22,421 nucleotides of DNA from CAZSAL01 sp964604825 (GTDB taxonomy: Bacteria; Elusimicrobiota; Elusimicrobia; 2-01-FULL-59-12). The translations under genes were made by a program, and so were the position numbers. Shown here piece by piece: positions 13,104-20,010 of this stretch. The stretch's first letter is position 1; each line of letters starts with the position of its first letter. The notes under the pieces are model-generated. The model was given only the letters and a program-made list of their open reading frames with translations. It was not told the origin of the DNA and searched no databases. Where the stretch lies: the NCBI GenBank assembly GCA_964604825.1, contig CAZSAL010000044.1:1-22421 (forward strand), in the 5' to 3' direction.

Positions 13104-14399
13104 CTATCGCTGGTACAACACTTTTGACCCGTCGCGCAGGATGAATTTTCCATCTCCACCCTTTTTCCCAGGAATCCGCGCGGTTGCCGGCCAGTTAATC
13201 GCGTTGTGGTCCGGTTTTGTCGCCATGCGCGTGAATCCGGTCGTCACTGTCGCCTGCTTGGCTGCGCCCGGTGCGGGTTTGGCGGCGGGTTTGGCGACTG
13301 TTCCAGTCTTGGCTCCGACTCCCGCCTTGCGGAACGCCTGTGCCATGGCGTCAGGAGCCTTCGACCTGATTGCAGCCTCCATGTGCTTGCGATAGCCGGT
13401 GCGATCTTTCGCCGCAAGAAATCTGTCTACCTTCGCCGTATGGCCGGGAATGGATTTGACCATTCGGTCAAGCGCGATCTCGTAAAGCTCTTGGATTACA
13501 GAGACTTTCTCGGCGGGTATTTTGCGTCCGGCTGCATTCTTGGCGAATTCAGATTCTGTGATCGAATCCTTCACCGCTGCCCTGTCTGTCGAGAATTCGC
13601 GGATGGTCAGCGCCTGCTCGCGCTGGTCAATATCCGAAGTCCCCGACGGATTCGATGGGGTTTTGGCTTCTGTCTTTGGCGGCGTCTTCGCGTAGCCATT
13701 GATTCGGTCCGCATAGGCCTGGAGAGAGTTGTAAATTTCGGCAACACCTTCCATGCCAGGTTTCGTCTTGCCGGGGTTCGCAGGATCTTCAATTTCGCGC
13801 CGGAAGAGTTTGAGAGCCAGCGGAATTTCTGCTGCCGCCATGTCCGCCGCGAAAACCTTGGAAACTTCATGGGTGTAGGATTCCGGCGCGACTTCGGAAA
13901 ATTTGCTCATCACCATTGGCGCAATTTTGGTGAACGCCTCCGGATTCCCTGCCGCAATATCGTTGACAAATTCAGGTTTTGCCGCCTGAAAATCAGCGTC
14001 CAAATCCTTCCATTGGCCGAGTTCCTGCTTGACCTGCTGGACGGCTTCCGACCCGCCCTCCGCTTCATATTCCTCGATTCTCTGGAGAGCTTCCTTGACG
14101 CCGCCGGGAACTTTAGAAAGCAGCGCCTTGCGATCAAAAAGCGCGGCGCGTATCTCGCGCGCGAGGCGGGGATTTTCTGCCTTGATTTTATCCAGTTGTG
14201 CGCGCGCCGTCTCAGAGAGTTTGAGTTGGCCGTTGGCGTCAGAAATAACCGGCCCGGTATCGTCAGTGGTTTCTGTCTTGTCGGTAGACTGCCCAGAATC
14301 GTCAGTTGCGGTCGAATCCGTGCCTTCCGCGTTCGTTTCCGTTCCCAGGTCTACATCTTCAACTTCCGGTGCGTCCAAAAGGGCTTCATCTGGTGGCAT
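13104..14399 (-). CDS. Scaffolding protein (putative), 431 aa
   Basis: ATG at 14399 with AGGAGAAG upstream, 13 nt after the portal stop. The first 50 residues are acidic and Thr/Ser/Asp-rich, clearly disordered. Then come charged helices (LSETARAQLDKIKAENPRLA, VKEALQRIEEYEAEGGSEAV) that probably form coiled coil. The C-terminal third changes to a basic, Ala/Lys/Pro-rich linker (KPAAKPAPGAAKQA) and ends with a basic tail (GKKGGDGKFILRDGSKVLYQR region). An acidic N-terminus, helical middle and basic C-terminus is the known layout of phage scaffolds, where the basic end binds the coat protein. Position between portal and capsid supports this. No protease motif is seen, so a cleaved or self-cleaving scaffold is not indicated. 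Confidence 0.75.
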   Translation of the reverse strand: MPPDEALLDAPEVEDVDLGTETNAEGTDSTATDDSGQSTDKTETTDDTGPVISDANGQLKLSETARAQLDKIKAENPRLAREIRAALFDRKALLSKVPGGVKEALQRIEEYEAEGGSEAVQQVKQELGQWKDLDADFQAAKPEFVNDIAAGNPEAFTKIAPMVMSKFSEVAPESYTHEVSKVFAADMAAAEIPLALKLFRREIEDPANPGKTKPGMEGVAEIYNSLQAYADRINGYAKTPPKTEAKTPSNPSGTSDIDQREQALTIREFSTDRAAVKDSITESEFAKNAAGRKIPAEKVSVIQELYEIALDRMVKSIPGHTAKVDRFLAAKDRTGYRKHMEAAIRSKAPDAMAQAFRKAGVGAKTGTVAKPAAKPAPGAAKQATVTTGFTRMATKPDHNAINWPATARIPGKKGGDGKFILRDGSKVLYQR

Positions 14400-14412
14400 A
14401 TTTGACTTCTCC

Positions 14413-16854
14413 TTACATCGTTGGCGGAGCCGCCGGCGGTTGCGGCGCCGCGGCTGGCTTCGGTGGTGTTATGGCGCTCATCGCGGCCTGCTCTGCCTGA
14501 ATCATAGCAGCGGCGCGCGCCAAATGCTCCTTCACGTGCAATTTTACATTCTCGACGCCCGCCACGTTCGGCATAGGCGTTCCATCGGCTCCGGGACGCC
14601 CCACATTGATTTCGCGCCATGCGGCCTCGGTCGATAACCAATCTTGGCCCGCCGGCCCTTCCCATTGATGGAAGTCAAGATCGTCAACTTCAATCGACGG
14701 CTTGAGCAAATCTTCCGGATACTGCTTGCCGTCTCCCAGATCAATCATCTTGGGAGGGGTTGGCACTGGCGGAGCGGGAATTTTCTGCTGTTGCGCCAGA
14801 AGAGCAACCTCGGCGTGCTGCTGGAGTGCTTGGGTTTGTTGCTGCTCGAATGCCTGCATATCTTCCGGGCTGGGCGGAATCGGAGAAGCCTGCAAAAGTT
14901 CCTCAATTTCCCGCATCTGCTTCTTTCCGGCTTCCGCTTCCATCAATTGAAGCTCCTTGAAACCGAAAATCTGCGTGATAATCTCCCAATTGTAGACATC
15001 TCCGAGAATTTGGGCCGAAATTTGCGGATTCTGCGCCGCAACCGTGATAAGTTGCTGCAAAAGCGCCCGTTTCGCCGATGTGGATTCCGGAAAGCTTGAA
15101 TCTTCATCCGGAAAAGCTCCAAATTTTCCTTTCGTCAGCTTTTCCAGCTTCAAAACCTGCGTTTGTCCTTTTACGGGCACCAGAATCTGCTCTGCATGAT
15201 CCGGATTCTTTGCAGCTTTCAGTGCGGCAAGGTAGTACATCCGCGCCATGATCGATTGAAGGCTGGACCATGGAATTCCTTTGACGCCCATCGCCTGATT
15301 CTTGGCCTGCGCGTAACCCGAGGCCGTTTTTTGGTCTTCCATGCTGGCACCGAATAGAGCTGGCGGCGTGCCCAGCACGAATTGCAAGAACGGCCCCGCA
15401 AGATATTCCATCAGACTGACAAGCGAGGCCGGAAGAACCAAATCAGGCTCGCGAAAGAAATCTTCCTCCAGTTTCATTCCCGCGCGGGCTTTTTTGAGGG
15501 CGAAAGCATAGGGTTCGGATCGCTGGTCCTGAATCGCATCGAATTCTTCATCCTCGGCCGAAATATAAGTGCGCGGCCAGCCTAAATCCTGCGCCTCCCT
15601 GAGCGAGTTCATAATGTCGTTGAAAAAATCCTGAATGACAATCGCGTCATCCATGATCGCTTCCCGCGCCATCCCGTCGCCTTCGTAGGGAAAGCCAACC
15701 ACAAGCCCATCATCCATCGACTCTGCCCAGGATTCCGCGTATTGCTTGCCGATGAAAACCGTTTGAACGCCATTGGGGAACAACTGCTCAAGCTTCTCGC
15801 GCACCGTAAACGGCGTCCCGTCTTCTTTTTCATTGTCTTCCGGCTTATCCGCAGGAATCTTGTGCTCCTCATCGCCCGCAAATAACTCGTAGGGATCGTC
15901 GAACTTCTCATCAATGAAATTGCAGGGACGCAGATAGCAATTGGCTCTGACCGCCAGATGTGTCATTGCGTCGCCGATTTGGGCATATCGCCTGGTTCCC
16001 TGCAAGATGCCAAGTCGAGCGATGCGCTCATAGGCGTTTTCGCAGATGCCGGCCGCGTCTCCCTTGATTTTTCCCTCGATATGCGGGTATTGCATCTTCG
16101 CAGAATTGATCGTCGGGTCGTCATAAAGAATTACGGCATCCAGATCGTTCTGCGTCTTCGCGGTCAGTGGAGATACTCGGCTTGATAATGCGCTCCATAC
16201 GTGCGCCGTCTCATTCTGCTTGGCCTCTCCATCTTCATTTTCTCCCCAAAGTTGCGCATTTGCTTCGGTATTGACTGAGACAATGGTCAGACCTGATTCG
16301 CAGAATTCCTGCACAATCTTGAGTTGGATAGCTTTGGCGTCATTGGAACGGTCGAAGAATTCGCGGTAGATTTCGGCTGTGTTTGCGGCCTCCAGATCCT
16401 CGGTTATCTGGGTCTTCGGGCGAAAGTCAATGCCTGGAGGATTCTGCGTCAGAACAGACTCGATTATCAGTTCAGTCGGTCGCACAACGTTATAGTCGCC
16501 GATATATTGCGGACACTCGATGAATCCCTGGCCGACCGCAATCGCCTCTCCCGCCACGCCAACCGTATACATTCCAGTCGAGTGATTCTCGTAAATATGC
16601 TGCAGTCCCTTGCGATAGTGCTTATTTCGGCTTACTCGCATGACGTGGCGGCGGCGGTCGTAAAGCTCTTTCGTCGCCAGCGATTCCAAGGCCACCTTCA
16701 GAGCGGTTTTCAGCTGCTCCGGGAGGTAGCAGTTGCGTTCTCCGTAAATGTGCGGCTCGTTCGGTTCCTCGATTTGCTCAGGATGGTCCTCAATGGACTG
16801 ATCGCCGTCATTCGGCTTTGCAGGCTCTTCCCTTAGTGCGGCGCTGGTTGCCAT
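14413..16854 (-). CDS. Portal protein, P22-like, 813 aa
   Basis: ATG at 16854 overlaps the previous TGA by one base (TGATG). The portal forms the dodecameric DNA channel at one capsid vertex. Supporting parts: RPTELIIESVLTQNPPGIDF after an N-terminal arm; a long alpha/beta middle with FDRSNDAKAIQLKIVQEFCE and a DPTINSAKMQYPHIEG strand; FFNDIMNSLREAQDLGWPRT; and the portal-type helix and loop with GTPPALFGASMEDQKTASGY and QAMGVKGIPWSSLQ, near residues 520-560. The last 130 residues are Gln/Pro/Ala-rich with coiled-coil character, like the barrel of long podovirus portals. Length is somewhat above P22 gp1 (725 aa). The order with Sf6-like TerS upstream and scaffold downstream fits. Family assignment is by recall; no search was run. 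Confidence 0.8.
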   Translation of the reverse strand: MATSAALREEPAKPNDGDQSIEDHPEQIEEPNEPHIYGERNCYLPEQLKTALKVALESLATKELYDRRRHVMRVSRNKHYRKGLQHIYENHSTGMYTVGVAGEAIAVGQGFIECPQYIGDYNVVRPTELIIESVLTQNPPGIDFRPKTQITEDLEAANTAEIYREFFDRSNDAKAIQLKIVQEFCESGLTIVSVNTEANAQLWGENEDGEAKQNETAHVWSALSSRVSPLTAKTQNDLDAVILYDDPTINSAKMQYPHIEGKIKGDAAGICENAYERIARLGILQGTRRYAQIGDAMTHLAVRANCYLRPCNFIDEKFDDPYELFAGDEEHKIPADKPEDNEKEDGTPFTVREKLEQLFPNGVQTVFIGKQYAESWAESMDDGLVVGFPYEGDGMAREAIMDDAIVIQDFFNDIMNSLREAQDLGWPRTYISAEDEEFDAIQDQRSEPYAFALKKARAGMKLEEDFFREPDLVLPASLVSLMEYLAGPFLQFVLGTPPALFGASMEDQKTASGYAQAKNQAMGVKGIPWSSLQSIMARMYYLAALKAAKNPDHAEQILVPVKGQTQVLKLEKLTKGKFGAFPDEDSSFPESTSAKRALLQQLITVAAQNPQISAQILGDVYNWEIITQIFGFKELQLMEAEAGKKQMREIEELLQASPIPPSPEDMQAFEQQQTQALQQHAEVALLAQQQKIPAPPVPTPPKMIDLGDGKQYPEDLLKPSIEVDDLDFHQWEGPAGQDWLSTEAAWREINVGRPGADGTPMPNVAGVENVKLHVKEHLARAAAMIQAEQAAMSAITPPKPAAAPQPPAAPPTM

Positions 16855-17093
16855 CAGTTCACCTTATCCTGAATCGTTCTCAGAAAGTCAATCGCCTGCT
16901 GTTTCTCCATGCGGTCCAGCACGGCGGTGCCAGCCTCGGCGAATAACGGACAGCACATCTTTTCGTCCACAGGCGTGTTTTCTTCCCCGCAGTAAGGGCA
17001 GGTAATGAACGAGAGCAGTCCCGCGCGAACCTGGAGGATCTGGTCGCGGATGAAATCCAGTTTCTGCGGTCCCGTCATGGGCGCGGCTTGCAT
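16854..17093 (-). CDS. Small zinc-ribbon-like protein, 79 aa
   Basis: The ATG at 17093 follows the previous TAA (TAATATG) and has GAAGG upstream; a second in-frame ATG at 17078 is possible. Cys32-x2-Cys35 (CPYCGEE) and Cys47-Cys48 could bind one zinc ion, as in a short zinc ribbon. Helices flank it: LDFIRDQILQVRAGLLSFI before and DRMEKQQAIDFLRTIQDKV after. Unrecognised as a family. The stop is coupled to the portal start. It may be a small regulator or assembly protein. Confidence 0.55.
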   Translation of the reverse strand: MQAAPMTGPQKLDFIRDQILQVRAGLLSFITCPYCGEENTPVDEKMCCPLFAEAGTAVLDRMEKQQAIDFLRTIQDKVN

Positions 17094-17094
17094 A

Positions 17095-17310
17095 TTAGGC
17101 CTTCTTTCTGCGAGAGATCATGCTTCCTTCGCCGATCTCGGGATATTTGCGGTGTACCTTGGCGCGAATCTCTGCCTCTACTGGCTTGCCGGATGCGCGG
17201 GCAAGGGCATTTCTGGCGTGAGAGGGGTCTTGAATGGGGTAGGAACGATCCGGACCCGCAAATTCACTGCCGGGAAGACTATTGCGCTTTTTAGTTGTCA
17301 ATAGGCTCAT
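17095..17310 (-). CDS. Small basic protein with FAGPDRSYPI / HARNALAR motif, 71 aa
   Basis: ATG at 17310 overlaps the stop of the 52-aa gene as ATGA, with GGAGA upstream. An open extension upstream to 17382 only shadows that gene. Residues about 14-50 read GSEFAGPDRSYPIQDPSHAR, then NALARASGK and a helix with VHRKYPEIG. I recall this pattern (FAGPDRSYPI-D-HARNALAR) from short phage and plasmid-borne domains, I think DUF6582-like, of unknown function. The C-terminus GSMISRRKKA nearly repeats that of the neighbouring 52-aa protein (GSMISARRKK). Highly basic, so nucleic acid binding is possible. Confidence 0.65.
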   Translation of the reverse strand: MSLLTTKKRNSLPGSEFAGPDRSYPIQDPSHARNALARASGKPVEAEIRAKVHRKYPEIGEGSMISRRKKA

Positions 17311-17465
17311 TTCTTTCTCCGCGCTGAAATCATGCTGCCCTTGCGCTCCGGCAGTTTCAATCCTTTGCTGGCTTCGTCCCACTCTTTTACGCCACTCGCC
17401 CCCAGAGCCTTCTTCCCCGAGGGCGAGTTAATCCAGCGTAATTGAGCAAGCGACTTAGCAGGCAT
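17307..17465 (-). CDS. Very small basic protein, MPAKS... type (DUF3008-like), 52 aa
   Basis: Read directly from the sequence: ATG at 17465, AAGGAG 5 nt upstream, the Shine-Dalgarno overlapping the stop of the 533-aa gene. It begins MPAKSLAQLRWINSPSGKKA and continues LGASGVKEWDEASKG, then LKLPERKGSMISARRKK. MPAKS-type starts with a GKKALG..GVKE-D-ASKG-LPER series are familiar from small phage and bacterial proteins, some called DUF3008. The function is unknown. Its last ten residues are shared with the next protein. Basic and probably helical. Confidence 0.65.
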   Translation of the reverse strand: MPAKSLAQLRWINSPSGKKALGASGVKEWDEASKGLKLPERKGSMISARRKK

Positions 17466-17474
17466 TACCGCTCC

Positions 17475-19076
17475 TTAGTGTATCGGCAGGATGCTCAAGG
17501 AATCCAACTGGAATCCGCCGCTTGCGAATGCCGCCGCATTGATGACTTCCAGATCGAGCCATTGAACGCCGGTATCGGGAAGCGTGGAAACCACAGCTAC
17601 ATTCGTATCGGTCCAGACCGTAGCCGCCGCGCTTGCCGCTCCAGTATTCACGATGTCATAAGCGTGCGTCCAGGCGCTTGCTGTGGTAGCCCCCACCGCT
17701 GTAATGTCAACGGTAAAGCAGAACTGCGCAACCGCATTTCCGCTTGTCGCAGTTGAAGTCGCCGCAGTAGTTGTCGCCAACGCCACATCGGAATTGTTGT
17801 ACTGGCCTTCCAGAAGCGCGAATTGCAACTGCGTTCCAGTTGTCGCATAAGTGAAGTGGCCCGAGCCGCAGACCCTGTACTCGCGGCCCACCTGCGCGAA
17901 CAATGGCGCATTGATGGTGATGGCTGCAATGTGATAAGTAGCCGCAGCGGTGGAGGTAGCCGTGGGCTGCTCCAGAATCGTGACCGGAACCGGGCCGACA
18001 GCGCCGAAACTCTCGCTTGGCGCATATACGAACGCAGTTCGGTTCACAGTATCCGTCGCTCCGATAACGAGAGCCGATGTATTGACAGGATTGGCCGCGA
18101 CCAGAGCCGCTGAGCTTGTCTGGCCGTAGGTTGTATTGGTGAGCGCGCAGGCGGGAATGACGCTTTCGAGCTTCGTCAGAGTGCAATTGGTCGAGGTCAA
18201 TGGAACATAATACTCGTTTCCTGTACCCCCGCCATGCACTGTCATGTAGACGATGTAGCCTACCTGCCCGGCAGCCGCCGCAGGAGCGTTGACAGTAATG
18301 CTGGCGTTGGTCGAGGTTGCGGTAAGCGAACTGGCGACCTCCGAAGAAGCCTGCGAAACCTGCCCTTGAAGGTCAACATAGGCGGTTTTGAAGAAGTACG
18401 CTCCTGCCGTCAATGCGCCGCCGGCAGTGAGAGAACCGGTAGAAGCTGCCGCCGCCGCTGTCGTTGCCTGACTGGTGGCCGTAGGAACAAAATACCGCAA
18501 GCCAGGAGCGCCAGAATTGTCCAGAACGTAGACATTGGAGTATGGAACCGAAGCGGCAACGATCGCCTGAGTTCCGCCCAGCGCATACCACTGCGAATCG
18601 ACCGCTACAATCCCGCCTACGCCGTAGGAATTAGCGTAATTGAGCGCCTCTTGCAATCCGTACGTTCCGGAAATCACCCTGTCGCCCGTCCCATGCGAAT
18701 AGGTGAAATAGGCGGTGAAGGTGCAGGATTGATAAATCTGCGGCGTGGTGCAGCTTACGGCCGAAGGCGTCACCGTCTCCTGATTCGCTCCGCTGCCGAT
18801 GGTGATCGGAGCGCTGATCGAAAGGGGCGCGATAACTGTTCCGTCGCCCAGCGTCACCGTGCCATACGCTACGCTGATTGTTGAGGTCGCAAGCGCCGGA
18901 GTCGGAGTATTCGGCGAATCTACTTGAAGGGCCGGAACCAACGTCCCGTTATTGCCATAGGCAAAGTTGTAGGCGCGAATCTCGCCCGCGAACTTGCTCT
19001 GAGAGTTTTGGGCGCACGCTGCTCCGACAAACCCGGTTACAGCGAACAGAATTGCGAGTGAGCGAAACAGCTTCAT
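17475..19076 (-). CDS. Signal-peptide-bearing, Ala/Thr-rich beta-protein, 533 aa (possible head fibre or surface protein)
   Basis: The ATG at 19076 has GAGGAG upstream; a 68-codon open extension before it is an out-of-frame shadow of the His-rich gene. Residues 1-22 are a convincing Sec signal peptide: MKLFRS, then LAILFAVTGFVGA, then ACA before Gln23. Cys21 gives a poor lipobox (Gly at -3). The mature part is very rich in Ala, Thr, Ser and Gly. Residues about 135-175 read SGTYGLQEALNYANSYGVGG followed by IVAVDSQWYALGGT, like the capping part of secreted beta-helix proteins. Residues about 218-285 look like an FnIII domain (FFKTAYVDLQGQVSQASSE, GYIVYM). The C-terminus is a lectin-like beta-sandwich, ending LSILPIH. 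It lies between TerL and portal, an unusual place. Whether it is virion-bound, secreted or a moron cannot be told. Confidence 0.6.
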   Translation of the reverse strand: MKLFRSLAILFAVTGFVGAACAQNSQSKFAGEIRAYNFAYGNNGTLVPALQVDSPNTPTPALATSTISVAYGTVTLGDGTVIAPLSISAPITIGSGANQETVTPSAVSCTTPQIYQSCTFTAYFTYSHGTGDRVISGTYGLQEALNYANSYGVGGIVAVDSQWYALGGTQAIVAASVPYSNVYVLDNSGAPGLRYFVPTATSQATTAAAAASTGSLTAGGALTAGAYFFKTAYVDLQGQVSQASSEVASSLTATSTNASITVNAPAAAAGQVGYIVYMTVHGGGTGNEYYVPLTSTNCTLTKLESVIPACALTNTTYGQTSSAALVAANPVNTSALVIGATDTVNRTAFVYAPSESFGAVGPVPVTILEQPTATSTAAATYHIAAITINAPLFAQVGREYRVCGSGHFTYATTGTQLQFALLEGQYNNSDVALATTTAATSTATSGNAVAQFCFTVDITAVGATTASAWTHAYDIVNTGAASAAATVWTDTNVAVVSTLPDTGVQWLDLEVINAAAFASGGFQLDSLSILPIH

Positions 19077-19086
19077 GTGATTCTCC

Positions 19087-19443
19087 TCAGTACAAACTCT
19101 GATTCTCTTCCGACTCAGGTCCGCCGTCTTCCTTTTCCTTGCCTTCCTGTTCCTCTTCGTCGAAGAATTTGCCCATGTGCGACTTGAGCGCTTCCAGATT
19201 CTCGTGATCGTGCGTGCCCTCTTCCGGCTCGTGCTTGCCGTCCTCATGGATGCCATGGGAACGGTAGGAATAGCCGTCATGCGACACGATCATGTGCTTG
19301 GACCCGGGTTCGGCGGTGTGGAGGGCCTCTGCCGCGGCGTGGTGATGGTCGCCCATTTCGCCGGTGTCCACATGTTCCGGGGCTTTCTCTTCCGGCTTGG
19401 ATTCGGCGCGGGGATTGCGCAGACGCGACAGAGACTCAGCCAT
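19087..19443 (-). CDS. Histidine-rich acidic protein, 118 aa
   Basis: I chose the ATG at 19443 (MAESLSRLRN) because AAGGTGAGG lies just upstream; the GTG at 19461 would leave that Shine-Dalgarno inside the gene. The start overlaps the previous stop by 8 nt. Residues about 28-85 are packed with His and acidic residues (GDHHHAAAEALHTAE, SHDGYSYRSHGIHEDGKHE, THDHENLEALKSHM), and the last 30 are almost all Glu/Asp/Lys/Gly. The H-x-H and HDG patterns suggest metal or pH sensing. I recall His-rich phage proteins with a closing helix like ENLEALKSHM, but no name. Probably soluble and partly disordered. Confidence 0.6.
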   Translation of the reverse strand: MAESLSRLRNPRAESKPEEKAPEHVDTGEMGDHHHAAAEALHTAEPGSKHMIVSHDGYSYRSHGIHEDGKHEPEEGTHDHENLEALKSHMGKFFDEEEQEGKEKEDGGPESEENQSLY

Positions 19444-19684
19444 TGGCGGCCTCACCTTCACTTGAACCAGATTGTGTTGGTATCTCGGTCAACCCAGTCA
19501 ATGGTTCCGAGGATGAGTCCGGCATAGGGTCCGGCGCTACCGCTGCGCTTCCCGGCACATGGTCATTCGGCGGCAATGCGCCTGCGTGATATGGCTGCGG
19601 CCCATCGTTGACATGCGGCTGCCCGAGAGTCGCGGCGCGCTCTGTCGCAGTATCATCAAGAGCTTTCTGCTGTTCAGGTGTCAT
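19436..19684 (-). CDS. Disordered Pro/Ser/Ala-rich protein, 82 aa
   Basis: ATG at 19684 overlaps the stop of the membrane-protein gene as ATGA, with GAGGAG just before it. A short N-terminal helix (TPEQQKALDDTATERAATLG) is followed by a Pro/Asn/His-rich stretch (QPHVNDGPQPYHAGALPPND) and a Ser/Glu/Gly-rich tail. No domain, membrane segment or catalytic motif is visible, and the composition predicts disorder. It may be a linker or a small virion-associated protein. The firm evidence that it is expressed is its coupled placement and good Shine-Dalgarno. Confidence 0.45.
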   Translation of the reverse strand: MTPEQQKALDDTATERAATLGQPHVNDGPQPYHAGALPPNDHVPGSAAVAPDPMPDSSSEPLTGLTEIPTQSGSSEGEAANG

Positions 19685-20010
19685 GGTTGCTCCTCTTCTA
19701 ACGTTGATTTTTCCAGCGCGGCCCGCGCCTGCATCCAGTTTACACGCTTTGGGACTGGCGGCTTCGGTTCTGTCTTCGTCTTTTCAGGTTCCTCCGTCAA
19801 TTTATTTCGACATTCCAGCGCAATCTCTAAGGCCTTCCGCGCATCTTCTTCGACCGCTTCAACCCGTTTGCTTTGAGCCGTAAGCGCTTTAACTATGATG
19901 AGGTTCTCGTGCTCCAGGGCATTAAATCTCTTGTCATACCGTTTGCAGACGCCGTGGAACAGCCACCCGGTGAAAGCCCAAAGAACTGCCAGAACTATCG
20001 TACCGACCAT
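19681..20010 (-). CDS. Single-pass membrane protein with coiled coil, 109 aa
   Basis: ATG at 20010 with GGAGGGG upstream, 16 nt inside the end of TerL in another frame. Residues 2-22 are hydrophobic (VGTIVLAVLWAFTGWLFHGV) and look like one transmembrane segment or uncleaved anchor. Then come a basic junction (CKRYDKRF), a heptad-like coiled coil (about residues 28-75: LEHENLIIVKALTAQSKRVE) and a Lys/Pro/Thr linker (KTKTEPKPPVPKR) to a charged end. N-terminal anchor plus periplasmic coiled coil is the layout of inner-membrane spanins, and small single-TM proteins may also be holins. No lysozyme or partner spanin is found nearby, so a lysis role is only one option. Confidence 0.55.
   Translation of the reverse strand: MVGTIVLAVLWAFTGWLFHGVCKRYDKRFNALEHENLIIVKALTAQSKRVEAVEEDARKALEIALECRNKLTEEPEKTKTEPKPPVPKRVNWMQARAALEKSTLEEEQP

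Noticed and set aside
13206..14405. 399-codon open frame on the plus strand across the scaffold gene
   Set aside because: It mirrors the scaffold gene on the opposite strand, is Arg/Phe/Cys-rich with no domain pattern and has no gene neighbours on that strand. It is a shadow of a biased coding sequence.
19077..19280. Upstream 68-codon extension of the 533-aa protein
   Set aside because: It overlaps the His-rich gene out of frame, is Arg/Lys/Thr-rich, and would bury the signal peptide and the GAGGAG Shine-Dalgarno of the ATG at 19076.
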